In this document: piece after piece, positions 1-17,306 of the stretch
Layout of the letters: each line of letters starts with the position of its first letter
Numbering within the stretch: position 1 is the stretch's first letter
From: Argopecten irradians
Lineage: Eukaryota > Mollusca > Bivalvia > Pectinida > Pectinidae
Assembly (NCBI RefSeq): GCF_041381155.1
Contig: NC_091135.1
Coordinates: forward strand, 6,501,620-6,565,619
DNA length: 64,000 nucleotides
Reading direction: 5' to 3'
Translations under genes and position numbers: made by a program
Notes under the pieces: generated by a model
Database searches by the model: none
What the model was told of the DNA's origin: nothing
Seen by the model: only the letters and a program-made list of their open reading frames with translations

Positions 1-131
1 ACTGGATATCAACATACGATTTATAAATACTGTCGAGGTCATAACTGGATGACCGTAGCTGGACTACATACAATATAATAACTAACTTGGCATGGAGCTC
101 GCGTTTGTTCTGAATATTATCAACATCTCAC

Positions 132-238
132 CTTGCCTCCCTGGAATTCAATTTGTAAGGGACTAGGCATATCTACACAGAAGTATAGCCCCGCGGCCAT
201 GGCACAGTCACAGAACAAGATGGCATACCTCCATTTCC
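132..238 (-). CDS. candidate internal exon, MFSD1-like transporter (partial)
   Basis: On the minus strand an open segment lies between a possible acceptor (AG at 240-239) and a good donor (AAG/GTGAGA at 132). It encodes a hydrophobic stretch containing YFCVDMPSPLQ, which resembles the first membrane segment of MFSD1-type major facilitator proteins (pattern Y-[FY]-C-x-D-x-P-x-x-L-Q). The rest of the gene would lie to the left, outside the window. The resemblance is from memory of the family and only about 35 residues are visible. It could also be a chance open stretch. Confidence 0.33.
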
Positions 239-329
239 CTTCGGAGTAAATGATACGAAAGGACAAAATTGTATCAAGATAAGCCAAAAAATGAATTGGA
301 GACATATTATCACATACAGGCATAAGCAT

Positions 330-1013
330 TTAACTTTTGTTTCTTAAATCCTGCAAAAGTGAAGATAAATGTTTTATTGTACTGTTGTTGTGTATATGCA
401 AAACAAAAGAGAATTGTAATAAATGAACTACACATACATGTATCACCATTTCATCATATAAATAATATATGATATTGAATATTTCGTCTTTATTTCAAGT
501 AGACTTTGTTTTTTTATACATGTGTAGCTTCATTTTGGCTATCTCACTATATATAAGACAATAAATAGATGTAAGTTCGTAAAGTACATCAATCACTATC
601 AATAATCTATACTCACATTCATATGGTTTCATTTCCCCTTGTCGGCCTAGTCACATTAAAGATAATCCACACTTATTTCAATCTACCAACTGTAGTCGTT
701 TTCTATGGCTGTAAATTATTTCATTAATAAGTTATTATTGTACTTTGAAATATTTTATCTGACGAACGTGTATTTTCTTTTTTTTAAACTAATTCTCTAA
801 ACAAAAATCTTTAATATCACAGGTTTATGTATGATTAGAATTAATATGATGCATATATAACACATAAAAGATAATGACATGTTTCATCACATCGTAAGAT
901 TTGCTGTTGATACACATTACAATTAATTTGATTGTCAAATAACATTTTAAACAATAAATTTACGTCCATTTTTAAAATCCAATTAAGAGGAGAATAGCAC
1001 ACAGTAAACTCAC
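330..1013. other. noncoding, AT-rich
   Basis: No supportable gene. It would be intron if the two flanking candidate exons belong to one gene. A strong-looking acceptor (pyrimidine run then GCAG) near 352-360 on the minus strand leads to stops in every frame, so it does not extend a coding exon. Confidence 0.4.
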
Positions 1014-1094
1014 CAAGCCGAAAACGGATATGGACCTTCTATGTACCGATGTAGTAGTTCTATTACATATCTGAAGTACAGCAACTGTCGCCAT
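1014..1094 (-). CDS. candidate first coding exon, unknown gene
   Basis: On the minus strand an ATG in the context AAAATGGCG opens 27 codons that run to a consensus donor (GGCTTG/GTGAGT). The peptide is MATVAVLQICN followed by a Thr/Arg/Ser-rich stretch, and could be a mitochondrial or cytosolic N-terminus. It ends in phase 0, which does not match the phase of the candidate exon at 132-238, so at least one more exon would be needed to join them. The product is not recognised. Confidence 0.3.
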
Positions 1095-2610
1095 TTTGGA
1101 TTTAATCTTTAATCATTTTCCATGTTGATGAAGCGGTGTAATTAATATGTCTTCTAGATCTGAAGCCAATTCTATCCATGTTTATTTGTAGGTTAGCGTC
1201 ATGCATGTATTGCCGTTAGGCTGAGATTTTTTTTTTTAATATTAGTTTGTAATTTTGAATCGAAAGTATATATCGGTTGGAATACTGATCATATGTCTGA
1301 TCTTCTGATGTAAACAAAATACAAAATTAAATTAAACGGAAACATCTGTCTTTTGACGACGAAATTAATTTTTGGTTTTGATTTTCCTATCATAGGCAAT
1401 TAACTTGTATCAACTAAATCAAAAGAAGTCACGTGATCATAATTTACCGTAAATGTGTTAATGTAATAATTGCTTTAAGGATTAGTTTACCGTAGCCGTA
1501 ATAGCAATTGTTTAGTCCCAAATAATGATTTTTTAAATTTACAAATCACGGTAGAATGTCCTTGATGCACTGTTTCGATATTGCCCAAAAATCTGTGCCT
1601 TTTTCCATAAGTCGTGTACCTTTGGTAAATAGGATGCTATTACGTGTACGGTAAAACAGGCCTAAAAAACAACGGGTTCAGTAGAACGTTTGGGATATTA
1701 CATTTTCTAGCCGCTGAAGCGAGCCAGAAGGGACATGGTTTGGGCTTTTTGTGGGCCCCGAATTCATCAATTTTGCAAACCTGTTATTTAGTGATTTTAT
1801 TTTGATTTGAATTTGAAATATCAAGCGGTGAATCATTACCAATGTTGTTGTCATGGTTACCATCAAAAACTAAGAAGAGTCCATGCAGTTGAGTTCTTTG
1901 TAAATTGATAGCAACTGATATGAGTAAATTTAACTTAAAAGATACAGGGGCTTTGTATTAATGAGATATAAATGTGCAATATATCGCGATTTTCCAAAGC
2001 CGTATATTACAAACACATGAGTGAGATCATTCAGTGCGATACATAACACCAAATGGTTACTTTTAGTTTTATAAATTATTGTATTTTTATAAAGTGTTTG
2101 GCATTCATCTTTCATACACACTATTGTAGATTTTGCAAACGTTTTGGTTTTCACTGTAGTATCATCTGCCTTTACGTTTCACGCATAACGTATGATTTAT
2201 CCATCACTCTTAATCTAATTGTACGTGACTGTCCATTATCATTACACCATATTAGTCGGAACAAACATACTTGTGAATAGTCATCAGCGGATATAGAACA
2301 ATAAAAGACGGCTTTTATAAATAATGTACCTCTTTGATGTTTTGTACTTTCCTATCAGACACGCTTTACTTAACGTAATACAGTTTTCCCTCATATTTCC
2401 GTGTAGTAAGAGATGAGCTCATCCACAAACAAATTTTACACACTGGTATATTATTAATAAGACATACTATAAGCATCACTTTTCGTCATTAATAATTTAG
2501 ATTACCACGCTGATTTTACCTTTATGGATTATTGGCTACACATTGTCAGGTAAGTGAGAAAGGGTGACGTTATACATATAATCCTACAACATACTTTCCA
2601 GGTATTTTCT
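1095..2610. other. intergenic, no gene seen
   Basis: AT-rich sequence with only short chance open frames. No RNA gene or repeat that I can name. Confidence 0.4.
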
Positions 2611-3011
2611 TTAAAGGCCCACTACCTTTCCGATAGCCATACATAAAGCTGAAATTTCTTAAAAACAACAATGACATAAGAACTTGTATACTGATGGCCA
2701 AAGATTAGGTTACAACAACAAATAAATGCAAGTTTCTCTCTGTAGTCTATGTTAACAGTGACGAGTCATTTCGCGGTTTTGCTGTCTGGCGCAGTGATAT
2801 TAAACTACCGTGCGGTAATTAGGACGACGGCGGGAAGCATAAAACGACCCGCGTTATGAAAATTAACATTTCATTTATTTTAAATAAAATGTTTAGGAGG
2901 TGATGATGAAAGTAGTATTAACGTTAAGCTAATAAAATTATCAATCTCGTTTTACACTTACATTTTACTGTAAAAATTGAAAGCCGTTTCGGAAAGGTAG
3001 TAGGCCTTTAA
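2611..3011. mobile_element. MITE with TTAA ends (family 2)
   Basis: A block of about 400 bp bounded by inverted repeats: TTAAAGGCCCACTACCTTTC on the left and its near-complement (GAAAGGTAGTAGGCCTTTAA) on the right. The outer TTAA on both sides fits a TTAA target-site duplication, as in piggyBac-type elements. No coding capacity. Only one copy is seen in the window. Confidence 0.65.
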
Positions 3012-3803
3012 ATTATCCGATAAAGAGGGATACAGAATTCACTGGTAATAAGGCCCGTAACACACATTTGCAGTGATTCACATGTTCCATTCATCAACAA
3101 AGAAATGCCAATACTTATTATTGTATTATGTATCATTTCTTACCAATGTTTAAAAATAGCATGATTTATGATTAAGGATTTCTAAATACACATACACATA
3201 TACGATTATTGGATCGCATAAGCCAGTAATCATTATTGGCAATCAACTTAAATTTCTTCTACAAAATGATTATTAATAATACTTATAATAAATTCTTCTG
3301 AAAAACAAATTAAAAAAACAACACAAAATCAGCCTGTGCTATAAAATGTTCTTTAATAATGTTTCCTGCTTTTAAATAATAAGTTATAATATGACCAAAT
3401 GTAACAAAGATATTATACTTTTTTGTTTTAGAATCTGTTTACAAAAGTGTTAAGAAATGACCATTTTTGATTTATCTTCCGACCATTTTTGCAGGTGCGA
3501 TTCTAACGCTTTTTAAAGAGGCCGATATATTTTTCTTTAATTCGAACATGTTACTTAGATCGCAAATGTGGCCATATCTTTAACCATATCAGTTTCATCT
3601 TAACTGTAATTTTTTCGAAATGCCATTGTGTTGAAAATACTTTTGTGAAATTATGATAAATTGTTGATATATATTTATATATATACATATTTCACTTTTT
3701 AGTGTAGTTCTAGAAGAAAGGCTAAAAATACTGATTAACGGACATACACTAAGCACACTGACCCATATTTTTGTTACGCTTTTAAAAGAAGCGACTTTTT
3801 TTC
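3012..3803. other. intergenic, no gene seen
   Basis: AT-rich DNA between two MITEs, without a supportable gene or RNA. Confidence 0.4.
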
Positions 3804-4158
3804 TTAAAGATGCTCCACCGCCGACAAATGGTATTTTTTCACTTATCAAAAACAGGAGCAGACGTTTAGTATTTTTCTTCAGTTACAAAAGTTACTTACT
3901 TTACACCATTACCAACATTGAAAAGTTTGAGCTTCTAATTTTACTTCAAGTTAAAAATATGAAAAATAATTTATTGCATCCCGAAAAAAATTATGTTGCA
4001 CTATATCCTATATGGAATGAAGTACTGATTGCGCATGCACCAACGGCAAAATGAAGTATTTTATATTATTTTTTGTGCTAATTAGACATATATATACACC
4101 AATGATTGTTCAAGTAATGAATATCATTTATGCTCTGTCGGCGGTGGAGCATCTTTAA
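3804..4158. mobile_element. TTAA MITE, copy A (family 1)
   Basis: A 355-bp element flanked by TTAA, with terminal inverted repeats AGATGCTCCACCGCCGACA and TGTCGGCGGTGGAGCATCT. The interior is AT-rich and noncoding. The same family recurs at 46005-46370 and 46446-46713, with a terminal fragment near 54819. It sits directly against the LINE fragment at 4159 and may have inserted into it. The TTAA duplication suggests mobilisation by a piggyBac-like transposase, which is not present here. Confidence 0.85.
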
Positions 4159-4970
4159 TTATTTAAAGCTATATTTGACAAACAAAAATTAGCAAATACT
4201 GGAATTGAACACTTAAAAAACAGTCTAAAAATTGCAAAAATTTGTTTTGGAAAGATGTTCTAGAGGCTTGGTGTATGACTTTAAGTGCAAGTAATATTTA
4301 CAAAACAAATATTTCAGAAAACCCTATTTGATTTAATAGTGAAATCAAAATAAATCATCAAGTTATTTTTAAGAAGTTATGGTATGAAAAGCATGTGCAT
4401 TTTATCTGTAACATGTTGAAAGCAGACAAAACCAATCATAGTCGTCTAGAAGAATTTCGTGAAAAGTACGATATTCAGACCAATTTTCTAGAATATCAAG
4501 GAATAAAAAACGCCTTTACACCGTCATAGGAAACAATCAACAAAATTTTAACTTTGAAAAAAATATAGCTCTTCCCAACATACCAATAAATCTCAAATTA
4601 ATTTTAAATTGTAAAAAAGGTGTTCAAAATATATATACTGTTCTTATTAAAAACGAAGTTATACCTATTGCACAAAATAAATGGAATCAAGATTTTGAAA
4701 TTGATCGAGATGAATGGGGAAATATTTATAAACACCCTTTTAATGCTACTACTAGCTCCAAACTTCAATGGTTGCAATTCCGAATTAATCACAGAATACT
4801 AACTACAAAATCATTTTTATTAAAAATTGGTAAATTAAACAACAATCTATGTACTTTTTGTAAAACATATCCAGAAACAATCCCTCATATATTTTGGGAC
4901 TGAGAAAATGTATCAAATTTGATTGAACAATTAAGAGTATCGATAATTACTAATAATATAAGTCTTAGAT
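4159..4970 (+). mobile_element. LINE ORF2 C-terminal fragment (decayed)
   Basis: Broken reading frames on the plus strand give the typical C-terminus of a non-LTR retrotransposon polyprotein. One piece has FWKDVLEAW followed by an SENP motif and an EEFREKYDIQTNFLEYQG segment. A second piece after a frame change has KLQWLQFRINHRILTTKSF and then a Cys-x2-Cys...His...Cys cluster (CTFC, PHIFWDC). At least one in-frame stop and a frame break show it is dead. No reverse transcriptase core is present, as expected of a 5'-truncated copy. The clade is not assigned. Confidence 0.75.
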
Positions 4971-7337
4971 TTGAAAAAACTAGATTTTATTTTCGGCAAA
5001 TAAGATGGTTCTCATTCTAATTTTCGTGCTGAAAACTTAATACTGTTCCTAGTAAAACAATACATTTACAACTGTAAATGTCTTGAAAAAGAACTTAACA
5101 TAAACAGTCTACAAAAATCACAATAAATTTGAATTAGAAGCTATAATATTCAATAATAATCTAAAGCGTAAACCATGATACTTGCATATCAACAAAATTG
5201 GTTAAATATATAAATAGTAACATTTCAATAAAAATGTCTCTGACCTAGGTTTATCCCCTTTGTCTGTCTTGTCCTTGGTGTACTTTTCCGCTTTATCAAG
5301 AGTTGTCTCCCTTATTCACTTTATCACTTCATTTGTAGGAAGGGAAATAACTCTCGATAGATAGTTAATGTGTGTGTACAATGTAATGTTTAATAGGATA
5401 ATTGTAAGTACAATTAAATATTTGATTTTCAATAATTTTTTCAAATGTAACATTTATTATATTTGTGGTTCATGTATCTCTTATCAATGTTGTCTTGTAT
5501 ATATTATTTAAAAAAAAATGAATACAAAATAAATTTTGAAAAAGTGAATAGTCGGGCAAAGAAAACCAGTGTAAATGTGTTCATTGGCCTTCCAAAAGTT
5601 CTCACTTATTAATACGACGGCCAAGTTCTGCTTACGTTTCCCAGTTCTGACCATTAAAGTAAAGGAAAGTTGAAAGCATTGAAAGCGAGGCTGTGTGGAA
5701 ATGTAACCACGGACATAGCCAGCCGGGAGGACGTTTTAGGATTTCCATACTTTAAATTAATTTCTTCGCACGCAGACAGATTTTGGCGAGAGATTTTATT
5801 TTTCTATTTCATAAGAAATTATACTGGATACATTCACACAATTTTACCGACTTTAGCCATCCTTGCCCGACTGTTCACTTTAAGAAAACTTTAAAGTTGT
5901 ATAGTCTATAACTTTCGCTCTTTTTGTCATAATGAAAACTGTTTGAGTGTTATATACATTTTTCTCCGTCTGTCCGAGGTTTAAACTGTCTAATTTTACC
6001 ACTTACAGCACTGGATGTGTTATTAAGTAAAGCAAAAATCTTTTTACGTGTACACGTGAAAATTAGGCTCGAAAGATGCCGAATCGTTCCGAACTCTTCC
6101 GAACATCGTCGCTGTGAAACCAAGAGAAAATGTAAACAATTTTATATCAACAAATCATGTGATCGACCTCAGCAGACTTGATCTACTAAGAAAATAATGC
6201 TCGCACATCATAACATTTGGTATACACAATATTTTACGGCAATGTGTGAAGTAGATGTTTCAAATACTCACTCTGTGGACATATACTAGCATGATTTGCT
6301 CAAATACATGTGCACTTACGCTAGTTACCTGGCTCACCACGTGCAGGTCGTGTCGACGTCAGTCTCGTGATACTATTCGGAATTCCGACAAAACCTGAAT
6401 GTACCGAACATGGCGATGACTGAAGACGCTTTATTCAAAACCAGGAATATATGATCCCTAAATTTTGGCCCTCTTATAGGCCGACATATGCATTTTGGGA
6501 GCTAAATCATCAAATTACATGTCCATTTCCATATATCAAATGTTTAATCGACAAATCACTACAGTGAAATTAGCATGAAAAATAACTTTAAGCTACAAGA
6601 TATTTGGGGGAAACAAATCAGAACTTTTGTTATAAAGCGTTAAAGTTTTCAAACATTGTGAAAAGCATGTTTTCTATCTTCTAAATTTAGGGCTAGAGGT
6701 AACACATGGGGCTATTCTGAGGTAATATATGTAGAATGGGTTGTATTTTTTAAAAAGAAAACGCCTTATCAATTATGCAAACAGTCGTATTTATTAGGAA
6801 AAACCAACTAGGAAGATATTGTGTTAGCTTGTCGTGTGTGTGGTCAAAACATATTGAAATGTCTGTGCAATTATGTACACAGACTAAATAGTTATCTATG
6901 ATTCACACTAGTTCAAACTCAAGTCAACAACCTTGTGATTTCTATTCCATTTCAAACTTATGGACTACAATTTCAAAAATCTACATGCGAAATAAATCTA
7001 GTCATAGACGAATATTGACACCTTAGCAGAGATCTTTAATTTACTACAAGACATACTCGTCAAACATCAAGAACTTGGTAGCTAGGTAGCTAGGTATACA
7101 AGTTTGTAACATGCAATGGCGAATATAATGTCCGGTATGACATATAATTAGCAGCCAGTTTACATTCATCCTGCAGCTATATATACACTGACCGGTAACT
7201 ACTACAGAATGTAAATGTGCGTTTATACAAAAGCTTTACAAGGCCTTACGATTTACACAACTCCATCGCGTTTGATCAACTTAATCCTGAATTGATCAGT
7301 TTCCCATTTTGTGTGATTAATCTGAATCTGTTTGTAA
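4971..7337. other. intergenic, no gene seen
   Basis: Downstream flank of the fibrinogen-related gene. No supportable gene, RNA or named repeat. No canonical AATAAA is obvious close to the gene's stop. Confidence 0.4.
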
Positions 7338-12514
<5,177 letters not shown>

Positions 12515-12714
12515 TATACCAGATCCTACAGTATGTAATGTCTGCTGCGTTCATGCACCGATGAATCAATCTAGTTACGGAGTCATTGATAGATTAACGA
12601 TATCCTCACTTTTTGAATACCAACAGGCATTTATAGGTTGTTCGTTTTATCCAGCTAACCAATCCGCTTCCTGATAGAGTCTGCTTGCACCACATAACGA
12701 ATAGGGATCGGTAC

Positions 12715-12722
12715 TATTTATA
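12715..12722 (-). promoter_or_regulatory. TATA-box candidate of the FReD gene
   Basis: TATAAATA on the minus strand about 200 bp upstream of the start codon. A transcription start near 12690 would give a 5' UTR of about 175 nt. Position and match are reasonable but there is no other evidence. Confidence 0.4.
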
Positions 12723-14026
12723 ATTCATGAGCTTTATTGGTTAAAACTGATATGAAGCTGGTTGGGTAATAAAATGCTTGATTGTATTTCTATCATTTAT
12801 AGAGCAATATTTTCATTGCCACTACACAGTACCTTTATGTTGCTAGTAAACCCAATGTATGTTAATTTCCAATATTGATATCGCTAGTACGGCTGCCGCT
12901 CTGGCGTACTAATACCTTCATCAGAGTTGAAAAGGTTACGAAAAGACTTGGTTTAAGTCTGTGTGAAAATTCGCTGTTTAGTCAGTTGTCAATGGTCACC
13001 CACCAGGATAGTTTCTGTTCTTATCCAGTTTAAAAGCTTTTGCAAAATTGTCATGAAAATCGATACGAAGTATTTGATTAGATTGTGAAACTAGTAACAC
13101 TTCGGCTTGGTAAGAAACAAACTTTATCTAATTATTATGTTTTCCTGGCTGCAGCCAATTGTATATATAGCTTTTATTACTCTATAGACATGTTTTTCAT
13201 CGATGCTTTATTGATTTTTTTGTATCATGATTTCCACTTGATATACATCTCCATATCACTTTTGGTGACAAACCAAAGAAGATAGCTTTTTAATTATTTA
13301 TCACCAAACCAAATTCTTTATAATATATTTAAAGTAAGAATTTAGCTTTATATTGACGTGATCGTCCCAGACAATGTATTTACTCCATTTGGGATTCTTT
13401 CTGCTATTTCGAAAAGTGCAAACGAAGTATAGTCATTCATGATTAAAATAATTCGTATGCTCTACCCTTGATAAGCACGTGTTATATAATCTACATCGCA
13501 ACCAGTAGAGCCCATAATACAAAATAAATGAATTTAGATAAATAAATACCCGTAATGATAACTTCAAAGGGTTTAATAGAAAATTCCTGTTACTACAAAT
13601 GAATTATGATACTATCTAAACGAACTTAATTTTCATTATTTCAGATTAACAATTTAGGAAGATGCATTGAAACTGAACATCTGATTCAATTATGGTGAGA
13701 ATGAAATATTACTTATATAATTATGAAAATGCATGCATAAAGGAAAAACAAGACCGGGGCACATAAAGGTTAGATTTTATTTCATTGGAATCTTAATAAC
13801 TGTGTACAGATCTATAACAAAATAGACAACTGTCAATGTCGTATGTAAAACAAATAATGACACCACAATATATGGCGTCGATTGTTCTATGAATGAAATC
13901 GCCATTGGTTTATAGATATATCATATGGTACATTCGTGTATACATATATCGTAATTTCCTGGCTTCAAATTCATTATAACATTTATCATAATACTCCTAC
14001 TTTCTGGAAAAACACAATACAAATAC
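12723..14026. other. intergenic, no gene seen
   Basis: AT-rich upstream flank of the FReD gene. No gene, RNA or named repeat. Confidence 0.4.
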
Positions 14027-14245
14027 AGTATAACTTGTCAAAACCAAAACTTATTTAATACAGAACCCTGTGTATTCCGACGAACTTGTATGAAATTTTC
14101 CTTAATGACGTAATAGTGATGAAAACTTCTATAATCGGGAAATCTGGCTACAGCGGTCAATTATGTTGGTCCCGTGGCATTCGGTTTAGAAAAGATTACA
14201 CTGTAAATGCTTCATGCTACCATATCGATCATTTACTATGGTCTC
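14027..14245. repeat. dispersed repeat starting ACAGTATAACTTGT (copy 1)
   Basis: Shares ACAGTATAACTTGT[CT]AAAACC, a middle TCTGGCTAC / CTTGGCTATAC block and a terminal GGTTTAGA block with 47259-47425, and more weakly with 36541-36622. It looks like a short nonautonomous element. The ends are approximate. Confidence 0.5.
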
Positions 14246-17130
14246 GCTTTGTCTCATATAATTTATAATTTGTTATATCATCAACAGAACTCAAATATGA
14301 GTATTTTTCATTAAAAAGTAAACACTACAAAATAAAGCACGGACAAATTTGAAAACAACTATTTTGACGTTCTTTCTTAGTTTGTTCCTCTTATGAATTG
14401 TGCAGAATTATTACCTTTTAAAACTTCTGATAGTTTATCAATGGCGCTTGTCAAGACACCAAAGAATGGTCAATGTTCGCTTAATCAAATAGTTTCATTC
14501 TGATAACTTAATTCAAATAAAATCCCTCTGTGAACATATAGTTTCGAAAAAGAAACTAGGTCTTATGCAAATCGAATAAGAGAGATCGCATTGTCAGATG
14601 TTATACTGTATAGGGATTAAACCCCGGTGACATATCGTTTGTACAATAAATACTAAAGAATTTTGCTTTAATTCCAAAATTATGAAGATCACCTAGATCA
14701 ATGTAGACACACTACCTTCAGCTTTCCCCAATAATCGGTCGTCACACAACTTGTGAACTTATTATAAATATGGAATTCTGATCTATTCAACTACGATGCT
14801 AACTGTTATTTCATCATAGAAAGTGCCAAGTATTTATTTTTGATTTCGCTATGTTAATACATTGTGCCATTTCTATTTTAAAAAGTTCATTAAATACAAA
14901 ATAAAATTATTCTGAGCAAAGCAAACTATGAAAAGAGCTTTTAATATTATTGGTAAATATTCATTCCATAAACTATATTGATCGCGAAAATAAATATAAC
15001 GTAATAGATGATATTTATTTGTCTATTTTGATTGAATGTTAAGAAATCTGGCGGCTCGAAAGTTAATTGTCGTTGTGATATCCATGGGTGGCCGCATATA
15101 CATATGACCTGGTCAGTTCACTGATAAATGTTTCAATGAAACAACTATTTATCATCAAACATAAGATATTTCCAAAACACATGTAATTAAAAATGCACTG
15201 ATTGTGATGCATGAAGTACATATTATGTAATATGTAATATGAACATATACATATATAGATATTATGTCTATCACAGTTTTATTGAGCTTTACAATACTGA
15301 CTAGGTTTCGGCCAAGTCAACACGTATATGATAATGATATATATACAAATCACATCACAAGTTCATGTAGGTAGCATAGTACAATGACACCCAAATTAAT
15401 ACACGAACCAATAATAAACTAAATATGAATCATTTTAAAAATAATATCAAATAATTAGATGTGGTACACTAAATTTCATTAGTTAGAAGTTTGAGGTTAT
15501 TTTTACATATCCTTAAAGAGTTGTACGTCGAGTATTATGTCGCTATACATGGAAAACGTTTCCGCGCGAAATTGTAAAAGTGGTCAAACTAAACACTTTC
15601 ATATTGGCAAAGATATCAAATCGCTACAACTGAATTTAAACGAAACGAAAAGCTATGGCTAATTAGTACCTCATGAGACGAACATTCTTAGATCATAGAC
15701 GGTTTTTGGGTCTATGAAGAAAGCATGAGGAATATCCTGTTTTTGTCTGTCACTTCACAAACCCGAAATATATTGAAAATGCTTACGTAAATTGACAACA
15801 GTATCGCCTAAAATGTACAATGAAAAACATAATCATATAAATACTAAAGATATCAAAAAAATTCATATTGAAATCTCATACCGCATAGCAGTAGACATGA
15901 AAAACGAAAATAATAACTGATACATTTACCACGGTGAATTTGCATTTTGTAAGATTTCATTTTTAACAAATGTTACAGTTATTGAATGTGGTTTAGAGGT
16001 TCACTGGTGTAGTTAGTACTAACTTTTTAACCTTACCCTATAAACAAAGGCAAACCGGGGTAACAGATAATCAATCCATGTATTAATACCCTGTTTAATG
16101 TACATTTTTTAGAACAAATAATCTAAATAAAACTCATGCTTTCTAATGAAGCATTCACATCAAATTGTAATATTTACTTGAGATACATTCACTAGACGAA
16201 AAATAGTTAGTTGAAATCACAGATTTCATAAATCACAATGAGAAAATATCACAGGTATATACAATATACAATAAAAATTTATATTTTATACAATGGTCAT
16301 GCATACTTAAATAAAGTCATCACAACGTAGCTATCACATCACAGGACAGGATTGTCGAGCATTAAATAAGCATGTATAATTGGATAGATTTATTCCGAAA
16401 TATATATCGTAAGTGTAGTACATATCATAATAAATAAAGCAATATAAATAATGATATCAGCAACAACTAAAAACGATAATTCAACAACCATAGTCTTCTA
16501 ATACTTACTAATCCATTTATATCTGTTGAAATTATTTTCTTCCTGATTAGTAATGATTTTAATAACGAACATTAACATAACAATATCACAGAAAACATTA
16601 ATTTTATTGTTCTCATATTCGAAAGATTTGTTAAAACCTTTGAAGATATTCGAAAAATACGTATTCTCCTTTATTGTAGAAACAAACTGCACATATTACA
16701 AATTGCAGAAATCAATGTTTGATTCCATTTCTAGTCACCTACTAGAACATGAAAATATATTTAGGTAAATATTAATAAAATGCCAGTAAATCATCGTCGA
16801 CAGGTGCTAATTTGAAAATATTGTAAGATGCACGATTTCTTTGAGTCTTTTTAACTACGATTAATATTTAGCCAATAACATTCTTCTGTTTTCTGTTTAA
16901 TTTTCAAAATCATGACTGAATTGTTCATTTACAACGACGGAATCTTTAGAAAATATTACATCATGTTTACCGATATTTTGTATACATCTACACATACAGT
17001 TCACAACCAACATGCATAGCACCAGTAGATCATTTATGATAACATAGGGTTAGAATTGTTACTTAACATGCCTAAAATAGTTTTTTTAAATATCTTTGTG
17101 TTCGCGTTTCAGTGATCAGGAAATGACTGT
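14246..17130. other. intergenic, no gene seen
   Basis: AT-rich 3' flank of the NACHT-WD40 gene. I see no supportable exon, RNA gene or clear polyadenylation signal close to the stop at 17131. Confidence 0.4.
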
Positions 17131-17306
17131 TTACCAATCACCATCATCTTCATCCTCTTTCGCATCCCCATCACCTCCACCAGCATCATCATTATCATCG
17201 TCGTCATCGTCAACATCAGATATCTCATCTACGTCGTCATCTGGATCTAGTGCATCTTCCTTTTCATCTTCATCGTCATCATCCAACGTTAATTGCATGA
17301 CCTTAG
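17131..17306 (-). CDS. NACHT-WD40 exon 29: acidic C-terminal tail
   Basis: Residues 1964-2021, then TAA at 17133-17131. After AKVMQLTL the tail is almost entirely Asp/Glu with a short Gly run, built largely of GAT/GAC/GAA codons. The antisense strand reads as a Ser-rich frame, which is an artefact of these codons. Confidence 0.9.
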
